Of a stretch of 64,000 nucleotides of DNA, positions 47,825-61,500 are shown in pieces (the stretch's first letter is position 1; every line of letters starts with the position of its first letter). Under the pieces are notes generated by a model. The model saw nothing but the letters and a program-made list of their open reading frames with translations, made no database searches and was not told where the DNA came from. The stretch is from Diprion similis. Lineage: Eukaryota; Arthropoda; Insecta; Hymenoptera; Diprionidae. The stretch spans positions 11,470,001 to 11,534,000 of the forward strand of contig NC_060112.1 of the NCBI RefSeq assembly GCF_021155765.1, written 5' to 3'. The translations under genes and the position numbers were made by a program.

Positions 47825-50800
47825 CGCTTAAGTTCGCCAAATTATTCAACTTATAACATCGACTTTGAAATGCGAAATGGGGAAAGTGGATCCAATGATT
47901 CCCACGAGGTGATTTCACATTTGCAAGTATCTGGATTCATCTAAGTGCTTTTCAGTTCCAACCACTTACAAATGAATATATATAATACATACGAGTACAT
48001 TTTTTGTCGATGCTACCCTCCTTCAAACTATTCGTGTTTCTACTTTTTTTCAACTATGTCTATTGAACTCAAACGAATGGTTTCAATATGTTATCATAAA
48101 GTGGTTCTGTAGTCAATGCGAAGTCCCCAATAGAAATGAAGCAAATCCTCTCGTTGAATATCAAACTAGATTAACGGCCAAAACCGAGTAATAAAAAAAT
48201 GAAGATTGAAACGTTCATTTTTTGATTAAAAAAAATCCATTATACATTTAAATTTAAAAACAAATGGAAAACTATGAACATAACTTTATTAATACACGAA
48301 TTTTATTTCCGCGCATCAATCCAACAACTTTAATGTAAATTAAACACTTATCCAAAAGTATTGCGATTTCCAATTGTTTAATTTATCACTTCCTCGGGCG
48401 AATTAATCCTCGATACAACTTTTCTAATCAAGTAAAATCGAGAAACCGTAAGCTTGTAGGCTTGCATCAGACACATGTTCCATGTCCACCTTAAACTAGG
48501 TTGCAGCTTATCCCCGCGTGTATCTCGGGTCGTTTCAGCCGTAGGCAGCAATTCGAACTCGCCAATTTTACACCAGTTAGTCATCGAATTGAGGTCCGAT
48601 GCCACAACACTGTTCCAAAACCGTGTATAATGGTTTATACTGTTCTGCACGGGTTTATTTTCGATCCAACTTATATTCGGAATCGGCCTGGATTGCAACA
48701 CGTTGCACTAAATAACAACGCCACGAAATCTTAATTTGTGTAAAAATGATCCTCACTGTCTATACGCGATTAAATTTTGCGTGCTTGCAACACTGATACT
48801 CATTTTTCAAATTTTCTCCTCTCTTAATTTTTCCCCAGAGCTTTTTTCGCCTCCAGAAATGCATAGCACGAGGCCAGACATCGATGCATATACGATCAAA
48901 ACCAGCTCGTCAATCTTTGAACGTGCATATGTATATATACCGTACGATCTTTGATCCAAACCGCGATGATCTGGTCTGGTTTCATTTATAGGGTATTTAT
49001 AAAGTTGTAAATTTCTTATTTCTTGTTTCGTTACACGATGTTTTTCTCGAAACGCTTTTAGAACCGCGTGGCCATGTGTTCTATAATGTGCCTATTTTGA
49101 TTTCATAATATATTCTAGAATGTGCAATATTACCATGTAATAACTCGATTAAAAATTCATCGATCCGAATAACTGTATTCCTCCGAAACTTACATTCAGC
49201 AGGAAAGATTGATTGGTCTCAGAAAAGTTTTCCCTTTTTTATTTACCACGATCAAAATGAATAAATATAGATTCTTGCACGATTGCTTGGCGATCATATC
49301 ATTTTTCATTTCGTGCACATCGTGATCGCAGATAGTAATTTTTATAAAAACTAGAATGTAAACGATAATTTTCAGTTGGCAGTCAGAAAAATAGAGAAAT
49401 ATAATTTCATAAATTGGGAAAACGGAAGTTATTGAATGGATCTTTTTGATGCGAAGACACATAGTTTGATCGAAACACGGTTCATTTAATTCTAAGAAAG
49501 ATATTTAGTTTATTTTTATAATGATAATGTTTCTTTCGTCATATTTAGTAGATTCGATAAATTTCTTCTCCATTGAGCTAGTCGGCTAAGGGAAGTGCGG
49601 TTTGCATCTGAACCAAATAAGGACTCTCGTCTGATTTCTCGGAAACTATATGTAGAACAAACGACAAGGGAAAAATAACCTCGAGATTACGCTTGACCGA
49701 TTTTCATATCTGTGCGGTTTCAATCTGGCCTTTATGCGCACCCATTGAGTTTAAGATTCTAACTGATTATATAGTATAGAGTCAAGTTCTATGTAACATA
49801 GGTAGTAACCATACTAATTACTGTGCTAATTACTCATTTACGCCTGAGTAAATACGCATTCGCTTTCACCGATTTTTTTTTCATCTGTATGAGATTGCGC
49901 GGATTTAATCTAAATACCGCGTTTAAAATCGCTGCTTTAAAACAGATTTTTGAATTTGACAATGTGATCAGAAATTTTGTATCAAAAAAACTTTGCGTCT
50001 AAATTTTTCGGGCTTACATCGACTGCTGGATAAGCGACGAACCACAATATCTTCATTCACGTGGTAAGATTAAATATAGATTTCATCCTATATGTATATA
50101 TACTGGATATATGCGTCAGAATCCTGCAGCGCGTTGGTTAAAATCAGCGGTTTAACGGCACGCGATATAATTTTAAATGACACTGTAAGATGCACACGGA
50201 TTACTATCGAGCTTTCATCGTCGGTCGAAAATTCAAAGCAGGATGCTATTTATATGGATTAACTTACAACGAGATAAAAATCCGGACGTGAAGTTACGAA
50301 CTGACCATATACATTCCCTAAGTATTTTAATTTTAAAAAGACAATATAGCTCTCGGTACGGAATGAAAATCAGTTTCGTAGCTGTAAACGGAAGATCTAA
50401 TGCCCCTGAAATTTATGTAGATCAAGCTTGATCGAAGGCTGTAATCTTGGAATCCTGAAGAGTAAATAAAGAAACTTGGCTTTTATTATCAACGAAAAGC
50501 ACGATTCTACTGATCTATATTCTTTTAATATTATAGACCTAAGAATAATTGAAAACATGAGTTTTGGATCAAGCTTGATCGATCGAGATTTCATATATAA
50601 CATAAAATCTATCGAACGTTGTTGTTCTTTGTTTTTACAGCTATAATCTATCTGAATAATTACTCGTACCGCATTTCCTCCAATTTCAACAATACTTTTA
50701 ACGCTTCAATCATTCCGACGATACCCTACATTCCACTAAAATTTCCAGGCAATTATTAAGAATGACATTTTTATCAATCCATGGATCTTGACCGAAATCT

Positions 50801-51019
50801 GGGCCTATTCCTATCGCAAATAATTTATCGACGTTTCGAACGCGAAACGTTTTTTCACCGCTGCTGATGCTCTGGTCCTTATCGGCTGATCTCATGGGTC
50901 CCATTATTTCATCTCCTCTTTCTTCCTTCCTTCGAAGATCCTTCGCCGATCCTGCCACCATTGAAGGCAGAGCAGACGTGGTTCTGGATTGCCATTAATT
51001 CGCTCTCGTGTTATATACA
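47825..51019. other. Putative intron, non-coding stretch
   Basis: AT-rich. The 107-residue minus-strand frame at 48378-48701 lacks an ATG start and recognisable domains. Nothing else supported up to the left end of the transposon. Confidence 0.45.
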
Positions 51020-51063
51020 TACCGGGACCATCTCTAGAAACTAAACAGGAACTGCGCATGCGC
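51020..51063 (+). repeat. Left terminal inverted repeat
   Basis: Forty-four bases, reverse complement of 53671-53714. The outer end is TACCGGGACC and the inner end GCGCATGCGC. Confidence 0.92.
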
Positions 51064-51372
51064 CAAATGATTCAATTTCATTGGTCAGCAAAATTGCCCC
51101 GCGGAGTAATTTTCGTCAGCTAACCAAGGCGACCAACGTACACGAAATGTGACAAGACTCTGAATATTTCGCGCGTAAAGTAGCGTATTGAGGTTATGTT
51201 GATATTTATTCCTACTTATCGTGAATTTTCTAAGAAAAGTGTCATTCAGCAATACCGTAGTTGATATTAGCAGATATTTAATCGACACAATAAAGGCGTC
51301 AATGGAGAAACAAATATCAAAAGCTACAGAAATTGGATCAGTTATTTATTGAAAGAAGAAAACTGAAATCAA

Positions 51373-51913
51373 ATGTGGAACGTCATCAACGAGTGGGAGT
51401 CTAGACAAACTGAGGCAGGTAAGTAAAAATATTGTTTATTTCAAACAGATTCTTTATTTACATAAAATTAAGAATAAATGGATTGTTGAAACCCAGTAGA
51501 AGGTTGCTCCAGAGTAGATTTGTTACAGTGCAGTGCTCCGGAAGCCAGTAATCAGTGCCAATGAACATGAAATATCAAAATAAAATCAGTAACAAGGAAT
51601 AAAAGAAATAGTGTATCTTGAAACACAAAGCTTAGGAGTACAAAAAGTAGCAATTCGTTTTTCTGTCGCAATTTATTGAAAATTAGTGGTATTCAAAACA
51701 ATTAGAAGCGCTTGTCTGATGATAATATCTTTTAATATTTTCAGGTGGGAAACAAACATCATCGAAGCGAGACTAAAGTTGTCAGGCGTTGAAGCGTGTA
51801 AGTAAATTTCTGATACTATGATATTTGCATATTACAATATTTTCACATGTATTCAATGATAAAATTCGTTTGTTCTGACAGACTTGAAGTTTCAAGTTTG
51901 GATAATAGGATGA
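51373..51913 (+). pseudogene. Spliced remnant gene in the transposon, plus strand
   Basis: Three exon-like pieces have good splice sites: an ATG frame 51373-51418 (MWNVINEWESRQTEA) ending at GTAAGT; 51745-51797 between a TTTTCAG acceptor and a GTAAGT donor; and a piece from 51882 after TCTGACAG. Exons 2 and 3 join in one long coding-like frame (WETNIIEARLKLSGVEA, then YLKFQVWIIG) ending in TGA near 51913. Exon 1 reads coding-like in a frame that is out of phase with exon 2, so the unit is either frameshifted or uses a different first exon. The product is unrecognised. It points inward from the left repeat, which could supply the promoter. Confidence 0.4.
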
Positions 51914-53169
51914 AAATCATACCTTACCTGATGGTCAAAACGTTTTGGTGGGTAGGACCCTAATTTCTCGATTGGTGCCACCGTTCCAACCATCGAACCT
52001 GGTTGTTCCGTTGTTCCATTAGACAACAGGTATCCGAAGGAATTTCTCCTGGTCATCGCCACCTTCTGAACATCAGTCGTGGCAAAATTGAAGAGCACGA
52101 CACACTACAGATCATGGTGTTTGAATATTCCATCATTTTAGATCTATCGAGCCAATAGTAATAAGTTTGTTATTCAACAATTGCTGCTAACTAATTTTAC
52201 AGAGCAATCATTCCGTGCACCATTGTAATCCAAGCAGTATTATTGGCCCGCATTATTTTTCAAATTTTATTTTCGGCAGTTTTGATATTTTATTTTTCAC
52301 TCTCTTGGTATTCAATTCAGATGAATAGTGTTTCAAGTGTTAAATCAGATTCCAAGGATGAATTTTGATGTGTAAACTGAACCAATCTCAATCTAAAAAT
52401 GTTGGATAACTTCAGTTGAAAATGTCTTTAAAGTCAATATTAATCGACAGTATCATCTGACTAGCTAGTTGCAGCTATCATCCGTGCTTGAGCCTCGTTC
52501 AACCCCAGCAAGGTCTAAGGAATGCATTCACTTACTAGTACACATTACAAATGATCACTTTGTCTACAATAGGACTTACTTGCTGGCTAACTTTTTTATG
52601 ATGAATCTTTATCAGGGAGTCATCCGGTAACTTATTGAAAGCTTGAAACCAGATTCAATTTTATACTCTTACAATGGTCCTTCATTGAAACTGAGAGTTT
52701 GTGAATCTCCATTTATTACAATTAATTCTGCATCCCATGTTAACACTGTTCGAAACAAAAAATCTCATCCTAAGATTGGAAATGGAATCTGCAATGCAAA
52801 AGTTATCTAGTGGCACAAGTTAAAAACAAAGAACCTTATAACGGTTTCTGCGACAGAGGGATTCCTTCCGGATATTCATGTTACTGGATGATGTTCGGAG
52901 CACTATGAACAAGATATTGTATTGGATTTAGGTTTAAGTAAATATTTTCATGAACTTCAGTGAAAATTAGATATTCATTTGTTTCAAAGGAACAAGGGGT
53001 ACAATGTTGAATCCGATAAGTCAATATTTTCATATGAATGTTCTGAACATTACTCTAAAACATGATTATCCTTAAAGTTAATTACTGAGGCACATTTTGA
53101 AAATGTTGATTTTTAACTTGTGTCACAGAATGTTTCTGAGTTTTACTCTTCGGATTAGATTTCTTTAGA

Positions 53170-53554
53170 TTAGATTTGAAATTGAAAGAAACCGTAAGAT
53201 CTACAACTTCCTTTTCCAACCAACAAAAGTGGCCGATGATCTCTGCATGTGTCACGAATTGAATGGGAAGAGAAGACATCAGCTAACAGCAGAGATGCTA
53301 TTATTTTGGCTGTATTTTCTGTTGAAAGAAAAAAATTTCATTGTTATTCTTAATGTATGAAGTAATGAAAATGATTGAATAAATTGTCCCCACCTACCTG
53401 CTTCGTTTCTTCCAAGCACCCAACATTTGAACAGATTTCTTGTTTCAATCGAATAGGACGAATTTTCAAAGAGCATCAGCATTAAATTCCGACCGTTCTT
53501 TGAACAATCTATTTTCAATAACAAATGCTTCCCAAGTCTTCCCGAGTGACTATC
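53170..53554 (-). pseudogene. Spliced open frame in the transposon, minus strand
   Basis: On the minus strand an open stretch 53554-53398 (beginning DSHSGRLGKHLLLKID, with FKCWVLGRNEA at its end) reaches the donor CAG/GTAGGTG. A 79-bp intron (53397-53319) ends in a TTTTTTTCTTTCAACAG acceptor. The second exon continues in the same phase (NTAKIIASLLADVFSSHS...) to a TAA at 53172-53170, giving 101 codons. Intron length and sites are typical of insects. The 5' end is not resolved: no ATG at the beginning of the open stretch, so an upstream exon near the right repeat is likely. No domain is recognised. Confidence 0.4.
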
Positions 53555-53670
53555 TCAATGACTTGAGATTCTAACCTCAAAAATGCATGTGAACTACATC
53601 CCCGACAGAAACAGAGTTTGACAGCAGGGTCTCGGGGTGGCCAGACTGCACGGACGGCGGATTTAAATTC

Positions 53671-53714
53671 GCGCATGCGCAGTTCCTGTTTAGTTTCTAG
53701 AGATGGTCCCGGTA
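53671..53714 (-). repeat. Right terminal inverted repeat
   Basis: Mirror of the left repeat, with inner GCGCATGCGC at 53671-53680 and outer end GGTCCCGGTA at 53705-53714. Confidence 0.92.
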
Positions 53715-55516
53715 TACCTATTAATGTAACGTAAATTTTATGCCGTAATGACCGGTGGAGTTTGACGATAAAACTTGCGGAATTATCACGCCGTTTCTAT
53801 ACCACATGAATCGATGTTCTTTAGCGATTTTAATGATAAACTTGAATAGATCCAGATTTAGACAATTTTCTTTAGACAACAAGCGTAAAAATTCAACTCT
53901 TGGTTACAACGATGTAATTTTTTTAATCTTATATCGCCAGTTTAAAATTTTATCGTTAGATAGATGATAATTTTTCTTCCTGTTTGTATTTTTTTTTTAA
54001 CTTTTATGCCGAGGAATTTTGATTTGTATAAATTTTTATGGTACTCACGATTTTTTGAATGCATGTGGATGCATCAGACCAGAAATGAATGGATAAATTT
54101 ACCACATAGAATTATATTCACGAAAATCGAACTCTGAAGCAAAATAAATATTCGTACCAATTCGTTCCAGACGATTTCCAGGCGGAAATAATATTAATTT
54201 ACAATTTATGTGTGACATTTAAAGAATTGTAGAATAAATTACCTTGGATACTAAGTTCACGACGTGCATTCTACAAAAATTTGTAATAAGTAGAAGAAGA
54301 ATGGATTCTTCTTTTTGAAATTTGTAAACCCGTTCCTTTGACGTCAATAACGAACGTTAAAGCAAAATTTGAAAAAAGTGTGAGAACGTTTTAAAGTTTG
54401 GAAAATTGTCGAGACTAAAAAAAAATGAACAATTTACATTCAAGCCATTTAAAGTTGCTTAAATTTTAGGCGAGATGTTCAATCACGGATTAAGTATAAA
54501 ATTATTTCTTGAATCCGGAAAGTGACGTCAAAGCTAAAACGTTAATAATCGATTGGTCCTACAACTTGTTCTGCAAATGATTCGTCAACAAATTGAAAGA
54601 AAAAAATGTGAATTTGGCATCAATTAATTAGTTTGAAAATGATTTAAAATAAATTTTACAAAAATAACTGGCAACTGGTCCTAATTTAATATTCAACAAG
54701 AATCTGACGCGAATGTTTAATGGATCGGCTTTTCTTTCCCTTGTGAATTTACATCATGCATTGTCACGTTCTTTCGCAGGGGTGAAATTCTTTTGGTTAT
54801 TTAATTTTTTTTTTTTTTTTTTTGTTTTATTCTTGCGAAATTCCCGTACGATTAATGGGAAGCTTTATATCCACCTGACGTTCGCGGGCATGAAATACAT
54901 GAGGAAATTATTTACTTTATATTGTACATAGGTAAACGTATATCTTTCGCGAATTTACCCTATACAGGTAATAAAAATTCGGTGTGCGATAATAAATAAC
55001 GGAGAAATTCGCTCTCCATTTCTTCCCTCGGGAGAATTAAAGCGAAAAAAAGAGAAGAGAGTGCCAACGATTAACCATTAACGCATTGTCGAAGTATGGA
55101 ATAACTGGACCCACTAAGTTAAACATGAATCGACCGAATCACTCGAGGTGTTTCCCGGTTCCCGCAACTTTCAGACTCGTATTCCCGTCTTCCAGAAACC
55201 TGAGAAAACACAAAAGCAGCTCTTCCTTTCATCGCGCGACAACACGCGGAACGTGATCCTGACTCCCCTCGTACATACAAGAAAACGTGTCTCTCCTCCT
55301 GCAGGAACCCCCTATTTTTCACATCGGATTCCCGTGCCTTCGAGGGGACTCTGAGGAAACTCCAAGGAACGAGCTTGGAGTCTCGTGAATTATGGCGCTG
55401 ATGACGTCATTCGACACGGACCACTCACAGCCGTATCCTAGAGAAATTTCTAGTGCTGGTTACTATACCTACCCTGCTTGAATATTTTCGTTTTTTACCG
55501 TGTTTGGAAAATTGCA
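53715..55516. other. Putative intron, non-coding stretch
   Basis: AT-rich with a T19-type run near 54807-54823. Overlapping open frames at 55119-55354 on both strands lie in a GC-richer patch without other support. Confidence 0.5.
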
Positions 55517-55580
55517 ACTCCTTCAAAAGTTATTTGGGGTCAAACATCAAGAAAGGACCTCAAATAACTTTTGAAGGAGT
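55517..55580. repeat. 25-bp stem hairpin
   Basis: The arm at 55517-55541 (ACTCCTTCAAAAGTTATTTG then GGGTC) and the arm at 55556-55580 are reverse complements at 24 of 25 positions, with a 14-base loop. The single mismatch would be a G-T pair on the plus-strand RNA. It could be a miRNA-like precursor, a tiny MITE or a repeat-derived hairpin. Confidence 0.8.
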
Positions 55581-58500
55581 AGATTTATCGTAAAATGACA
55601 AGAGACCTTTTTTGTAGAACGTTCAATTTCATACAAAAACATGTTTATGAATTTTCTGTACGACGCGTCGTTATCTAGTTATAAAAATCGCAAGGAGCAA
55701 GAACCATTTTTGCCATGTTATTCTTATGGAAAGTAGAAAATCGCGATGAGGCACCTCTAACTATCAATATTAAAATCTGAAATTTTTATGCTATTTCTTT
55801 TTCGTCATCTTGAACAATATTTTCAGTATACCATTAAAAAAAAATAGTCCATTTTTTTTATACAGTCTAATATATATATCCTGACAAATATAGACACTGA
55901 TAATTATTTCAATACAAAACAGTTACTTGTAATACATTTTCTTGTAATTTCGACTATATTCAAACCGTTGTTCTAACGATACACATTTTAACGATAGTCT
56001 TTATTAAATTTATTAGAAGATTATCGTATTTATCGTATTGTTATATATTCGTGAGCTACGAGAGTCTTTTTGAAAATATAAAAATGGAAAATACAGGTAT
56101 TATTAAGAAAAAGTTTGAATATCGATGCTTCGTTTTAAATCACTTATAAGAATCGTTGAAATTGTTGTGGATTCGTTCCATTTTCACTTTACGATGTCTC
56201 ATTTTACTGGGAAAGCTTTCGTCTAAAATTTTTCTGGAATACATTTTTTTTTATCCTGTTGGTATATCTCAATATTCAATTCTGACAATATATTAAATGG
56301 GTAAGTGAGAGAAAAAAAATTCCATTTAGGTCACTTATTGTAGAAAATATTCTTCCGCAAAAAAAATGAACCATCCTATAGAGTGAAATCAAAAAAATAA
56401 GTGCTAAAAATGATCAAAAATATTATTTTTCTTCACAATCAGTTTTGCATTTTGCTTCGAAAACTGTTATTTTATACCTAGAAACGCGTAAAGAATAAAA
56501 TATTTCTATTTTGAGTCCCTTATTTAAAATCAATGTTGCATTCAATATCACAAGCAGTAAAATTTTGTCGCATATAGTTACGAAAAAATTCTGTTTAAAT
56601 AGATATCGTTATACTAACTGCACAATCAGAAATTTCTCTCGCTGCAGTAAAACAAAAACAAATATAATTATCACCGATAATATATTTGTTTTTGTTTTTA
56701 TATGATAATATATATGATATTCCGTACTTGAATTCACTTTGTCCGATGCATGTAGATTATAGAACGACATGTTTGCATGTCTGTGTCACATGTTTCGTGT
56801 TATGCAAAAATGTTATCGGCATCATATTGCAGGATGTCGTGACGCTGCACTCCAGCATATCAACGCGTGGAAGCCGGTGAATATTTTATAAATATTTGCG
56901 GATTGATAAAACGTTTCACTTCATCATCGGCGAAATGAAAGTTGAAATGTTGGAGGAGAAACTGTCACAGGCTCTGGATCCCCTCGTTTTTATGCACGAC
57001 TTATACGTGAAAATATGCGGATGCAAATTATGCCGCACAACGATTCGCCACTGCAATCAGCTGTCAGATGCTACAACGTTCAGTCGCCGAGATTGACACG
57101 CTGGAGCAGATTTAAAAGAGGAGTAAAAATCTTTATGAGCTGATTTAAACCGCGGCAGTTGAATATCGGAGAAAATGTTTTGCGTGCAATTTTTATCACT
57201 GCAGTTATAGATATGCACATTCGTTACGGCTGAGAAATTCACTCGATCTACTTTGTGTTGACGTCAAGACGATCTTTTCCTTCTTTCATCCATATTTATA
57301 ACGCAACGTTAAACGCCGCTGGCGACTGGAATTCTCCTCATTCGATAAAAGTGAAAATTAAAGTAAACGAAGCTTGGTCTGAGGAATTTTTTTCAAAAAC
57401 TTATTGACGATTTATTTTTTCACGTAATTGCATAAAGGTCAGAACTTTCCATTTTTATGATAAACATTATCAGACTTTGATTCGACTTTCTGCATACTCG
57501 AAACATCTTCAAAAAAATATTCGACTATTGTAAAATAAGATTCAAAGCTTTTTAACGTTTGAAACAATCGTCGAGTGATTCGTCAGTGTTTCAAAATATG
57601 CGAAAGTTGAAACAGGCAAACTGCACAGCCTTAAAAGGTGCTTTTTTTCTGATCGATTATTTTCCCCAGACGGTAATTGCATCGTAAGTTACGTCTTGGT
57701 TATCGCCTTTTCGTGGCCGTTCGACCGGTGCAGAAGTGCACGCTGACAATCCCCATTCGCGAGGAAAAGCATTTCCGGATCGTAAACGCCATTGAAAATC
57801 GTATTTCAGATAATTTTCCCGCTGGGTACACTCGGCGAAATACGCTTGCTATGAAATTCGCATTTTATGGATGAATGTAACTTTCATCGCTAAATCGAAT
57901 CAAGGTTTCTCTACACATCTTTTATATCACGTGTTTTTTCATAGTCCTGCAGTGCATATACATGTATTGACCGATTATAACGAACATTGTTAGATTCTAA
58001 GTCAAGTAATTTTTGTTTTAAAAATTTGAAAACCAGAATCGGACGAAAATTTATACTCAAAAGTTAAAACTAACTACTTCCGCTTTAGAAATAATTAGTC
58101 TTAAAATATTATTCTTGAATTATGCAGACACGTTTCGAAGCGATTGAAATATTTCATACACAAATCTCGAACCTCTGATGCATGGAAAGGGATTATTCTC
58201 GACTCATAAGCTGTCTGAGCTTTAACCTAGGCACAGAGCGGCGCATTTTGAGTGACATCTAACAGATGGTTTCACAAATATTTCAACACCTCACCGCTTG
58301 ATGTTTATCCGGATATATGAATCTTGGCATCTAAGAATAACGCCCGCTAGCCGCCGGCGGAACTATATAATACGACTATCAAATTCGCGATAATTTTTTA
58401 CTTCCTGGTGAAAAGAGTAGCCGCCTACAACAAGAAATTTGTAGCTGCTTCAATTTTTTATCCGCCACTTCTAGGCGCCCCGGTCAAAAGTTTTTTTAAG

Positions 58501-61500
58501 TAATATTGGCCTTGCAGCGAACTGACACCAATTATCCGGTGCAGCATCTCTCTGAGCTTGCATCTGGGACAATTTCAAGCCCAACGTCAGTTTTCAAAGG
58601 TTAAGCCGGTCTGACCCCTTAAGAATGACGTTGACTTGTTTAATTCGGTGGACTTAAAATCCTGCCTCAATCCTATAAAGAGGTCAACATTGTTTAGACA
58701 GTCGAATAATTTACTGTCAAATATCGTGATGACACCTTAGTTCGGTGGAGAGTTTAAGACCGACTTTAAATAATGCATCGGTGAAATTGGTGGACAGAAA
58801 ATTCATTGAAATCTTGATGCCTTTCATTTTCATTGTGCATTAGCGCCTCTCAGTCGACAGTAGAATGAAATATGAGGATTCAATTCACTTAAGTTTGGAA
58901 AGGATTCGTCAAAGTCTCTCTCGGCACCGATTCCCGAGAAAAGCCCCAAATTCTGGATCCAACTAGTCAAAGAACCCGAAACTTGAGATCCAAATTCCAT
59001 CAATTTGCATCGCGCTAACTCCCTCTTCTTCAGAGATTCGAAAAGGAGAAACTTTAGCAAAGTTTACTAGATCGATATCTTACGGCTGTTGTGAGTTACG
59101 GTTTTCTGCAAGAGGCTGTTCGCCGTGTTCTCCCTAAGGAAGGGATCGTCTAGTCTGCAGGGTTGTGGAAAATCCTGGTGAATTGAATTGGATTTAGAGA
59201 GTTAAGTCCACCGATTTCGGGGATTCGCTTGTCGTCTCAAATATTTATAAAATTCTTCTATTCCTCCCCGCGCTCTTCGTTCTCTCTGGGCCCTACGTCC
59301 CACGCTTAAAAAATATGACCCGTTGCGCATAAACTCCACATCATGGCCATAACCGTTCATTTTACCCCAAAAACACTTCGCGCTGTGTCCAAGTAGCGAG
59401 ACGAATCTCGGGACTCGCGGCTGGAGAAGCAAAAATACGCTTATTTTTCCTCTCTCCTCGTAAATTATACTGTGACTTGATGTTCACTCATAATTTGATA
59501 AAAACGCACACAATTTGATGTCGAATTCTCGTTCTCACATCATATGTTATGGAGAGTTTGCCTTGCCACGAATGATGGTTAAGAAAAAAGTTGTGAATTC
59601 GTCCTCATTCCTTGCATCGAAAATGAATCTTTTAATCTCTTCATTCTCATTCTACTTATCAAATTAACGTTACGTTTATCCACCCTAATAAATGACGGCT
59701 TAAAAACCCATGAAGACGTAACTTATTCCTCGAAAAAATGTTTAAATCGTTATCATCATTGCAAGAATTGATGGGACTGTGCAGAACCGTAATCTCGTCT
59801 GAATTGGGGAATTATTTTGCATCGATCGATGACTAGGCGTGTAGAGCAGATGACGGGGGTAGAAGTTTTGAACGGGCAATTAGTCAGGGAAGCAATTTAA
59901 CCTTTGACCCGTCGCGTCTTTCCACCCGCGAATTACTCGATCCTTGCTGCTCGAATGTGTAATGAATGACGAGCCAGAGGGAAAGTTCTCATCAAGCCTT
60001 ACACAAAGTCTGACTTTTTACGATCGCATGACTTACATTATCGTGTACAATGTGGACGTAGATAGACACTCGCCTTGTAGTACCGACACACTTGTTATCA
60101 CGTCAGGCTGCAGCTGCTTCCAACTCTGCAACTTGGCTCGTTAGCGAGTGTTGGACGTGGGCGAGCTTTCATCAATCAACCGTAGGAATTACTTTAATGC
60201 CAAAACACCGTCCCTGTCCGAAAAGTTTTTGAGCTCCTTTTGTTCTGGTGCTGCTGCAGCTCCCGCGTTTTTCAGCTTAGCCCAATTCTCGTTTTTGGAA
60301 TTTATGGTTTTTCGCTTTTTTTTCGTCTACTTCATCATGTCTACCTTCGCGTATTTTTTCTTTTCTCTTTTTCTGCTTCTTTCCCTCGTTAACGAGGGAA
60401 ATAAAACGAATCATCGTCTGTTTCTCAATAAATTAGATAACAATAACGAGATCCTCTGCACTGTTTGAATATTGTTACTAAGAAATTTTTGTCTCGTTAA
60501 ATTCACTATCGGAACATTTTCTTCTATCAAGGCTTGATGTATTCGAGCTGATTATCACGAGTCAAAAAAAAAAAAAAAAAATTGTTTTGAGTTTATATTT
60601 GAATGAATAAATTTTGATTCTATACATCGAATACTAAGCAAAATCTTAATTTATTACTTATAAAGTTTAATTTTGTCTTTTTACTTTTTATAAATATTTT
60701 TCCTTTTATTAGTTATGTGAAAAAAAGTCAAAATTTGACACCTAGAACCCAAACTCAAAGTTCGTGATGACGCTTTTATAGCCACTGAAATTTGTATCAT
60801 GGAGGACGAAAGTTACTCATCTGCTCGTTTAATCAGTCATATTTTTTGTCCATCTCCTCGCGACTTTAATTGAACGTGACGGACATTGTCGTAACAAAAT
60901 CCGGGACTGTCAGGACCATAAAATTATACAATTTACATAATAACAGAATTTTCTGTCCCGTTGAATCGATCCAGTTATATCCCGCAGCTTTCGCTTCATA
61001 CTATCCACACCTGTCGATATGAATTTTCTTTATCAAAATTCCCTCATTAACATGTTGACACTTTTTACATATTCATATAAGGAAAAGAAATTCCGTTACT
61101 TTCACTCTTAAGAAAACCCTTAAGAAAATAATGCCTAAAATCAGAATGAAATATTTGGAGTAATTATGATTTCCGAATGATTCATATTTCATAAAAAGTT
61201 CAGGTCGTTAATTTTGTACATCGTTATTTAAAAAATTTTAAGGTGCCCACTTATTGCCCCAACCTCCCATATATTGACGAAATTTTTACGCAACACGATC
61301 TCAAATATTTTCATTAAGTTTTATACTCAAGTACAATATCGAATTACTCTGAATGAAGAAGTCGGGAAACGAGCTTCACATTATCTGTTACAGAATTTGG
61401 AAATTCAGAATATTCTCAACTGATTGAAAAATTAAGTGAATCAATAAGATTTTCATGATTGTCAGATTAATTCATTATATTTTATACAATCAATTTCAAG

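Larger units (their letters stand above)
51020..53714. mobile_element. DNA transposon, 2.7 kb, degenerate
   Basis: The ends are inverted repeats of 44 bases (51020-51063 and 53671-53714) that match perfectly by eye. Each begins (T)ACCGGGACCATC, carries CTAGAAACTAAACAGG and ends with the self-complementary GCGCATGCGC. The element is flanked by TA on both sides, consistent with a TA target-site duplication, though the Ts could also belong to the repeat. The interior holds remnants of two convergent spliced units, described separately. No transposase motif could be assigned, so the superfamily is open: a TA duplication would suit Tc1/mariner-like or ISL2EU-type elements, but neither is shown. 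Identical repeats suggest a fairly recent insertion, yet the coding parts look broken, so it is probably non-autonomous now. Confidence 0.85.

Noticed and set aside
48378-48701. 107-residue minus-strand frame considered as a retroelement fragment
   Set aside because: No reverse transcriptase, integrase or gag motif can be seen and it has no ATG start.
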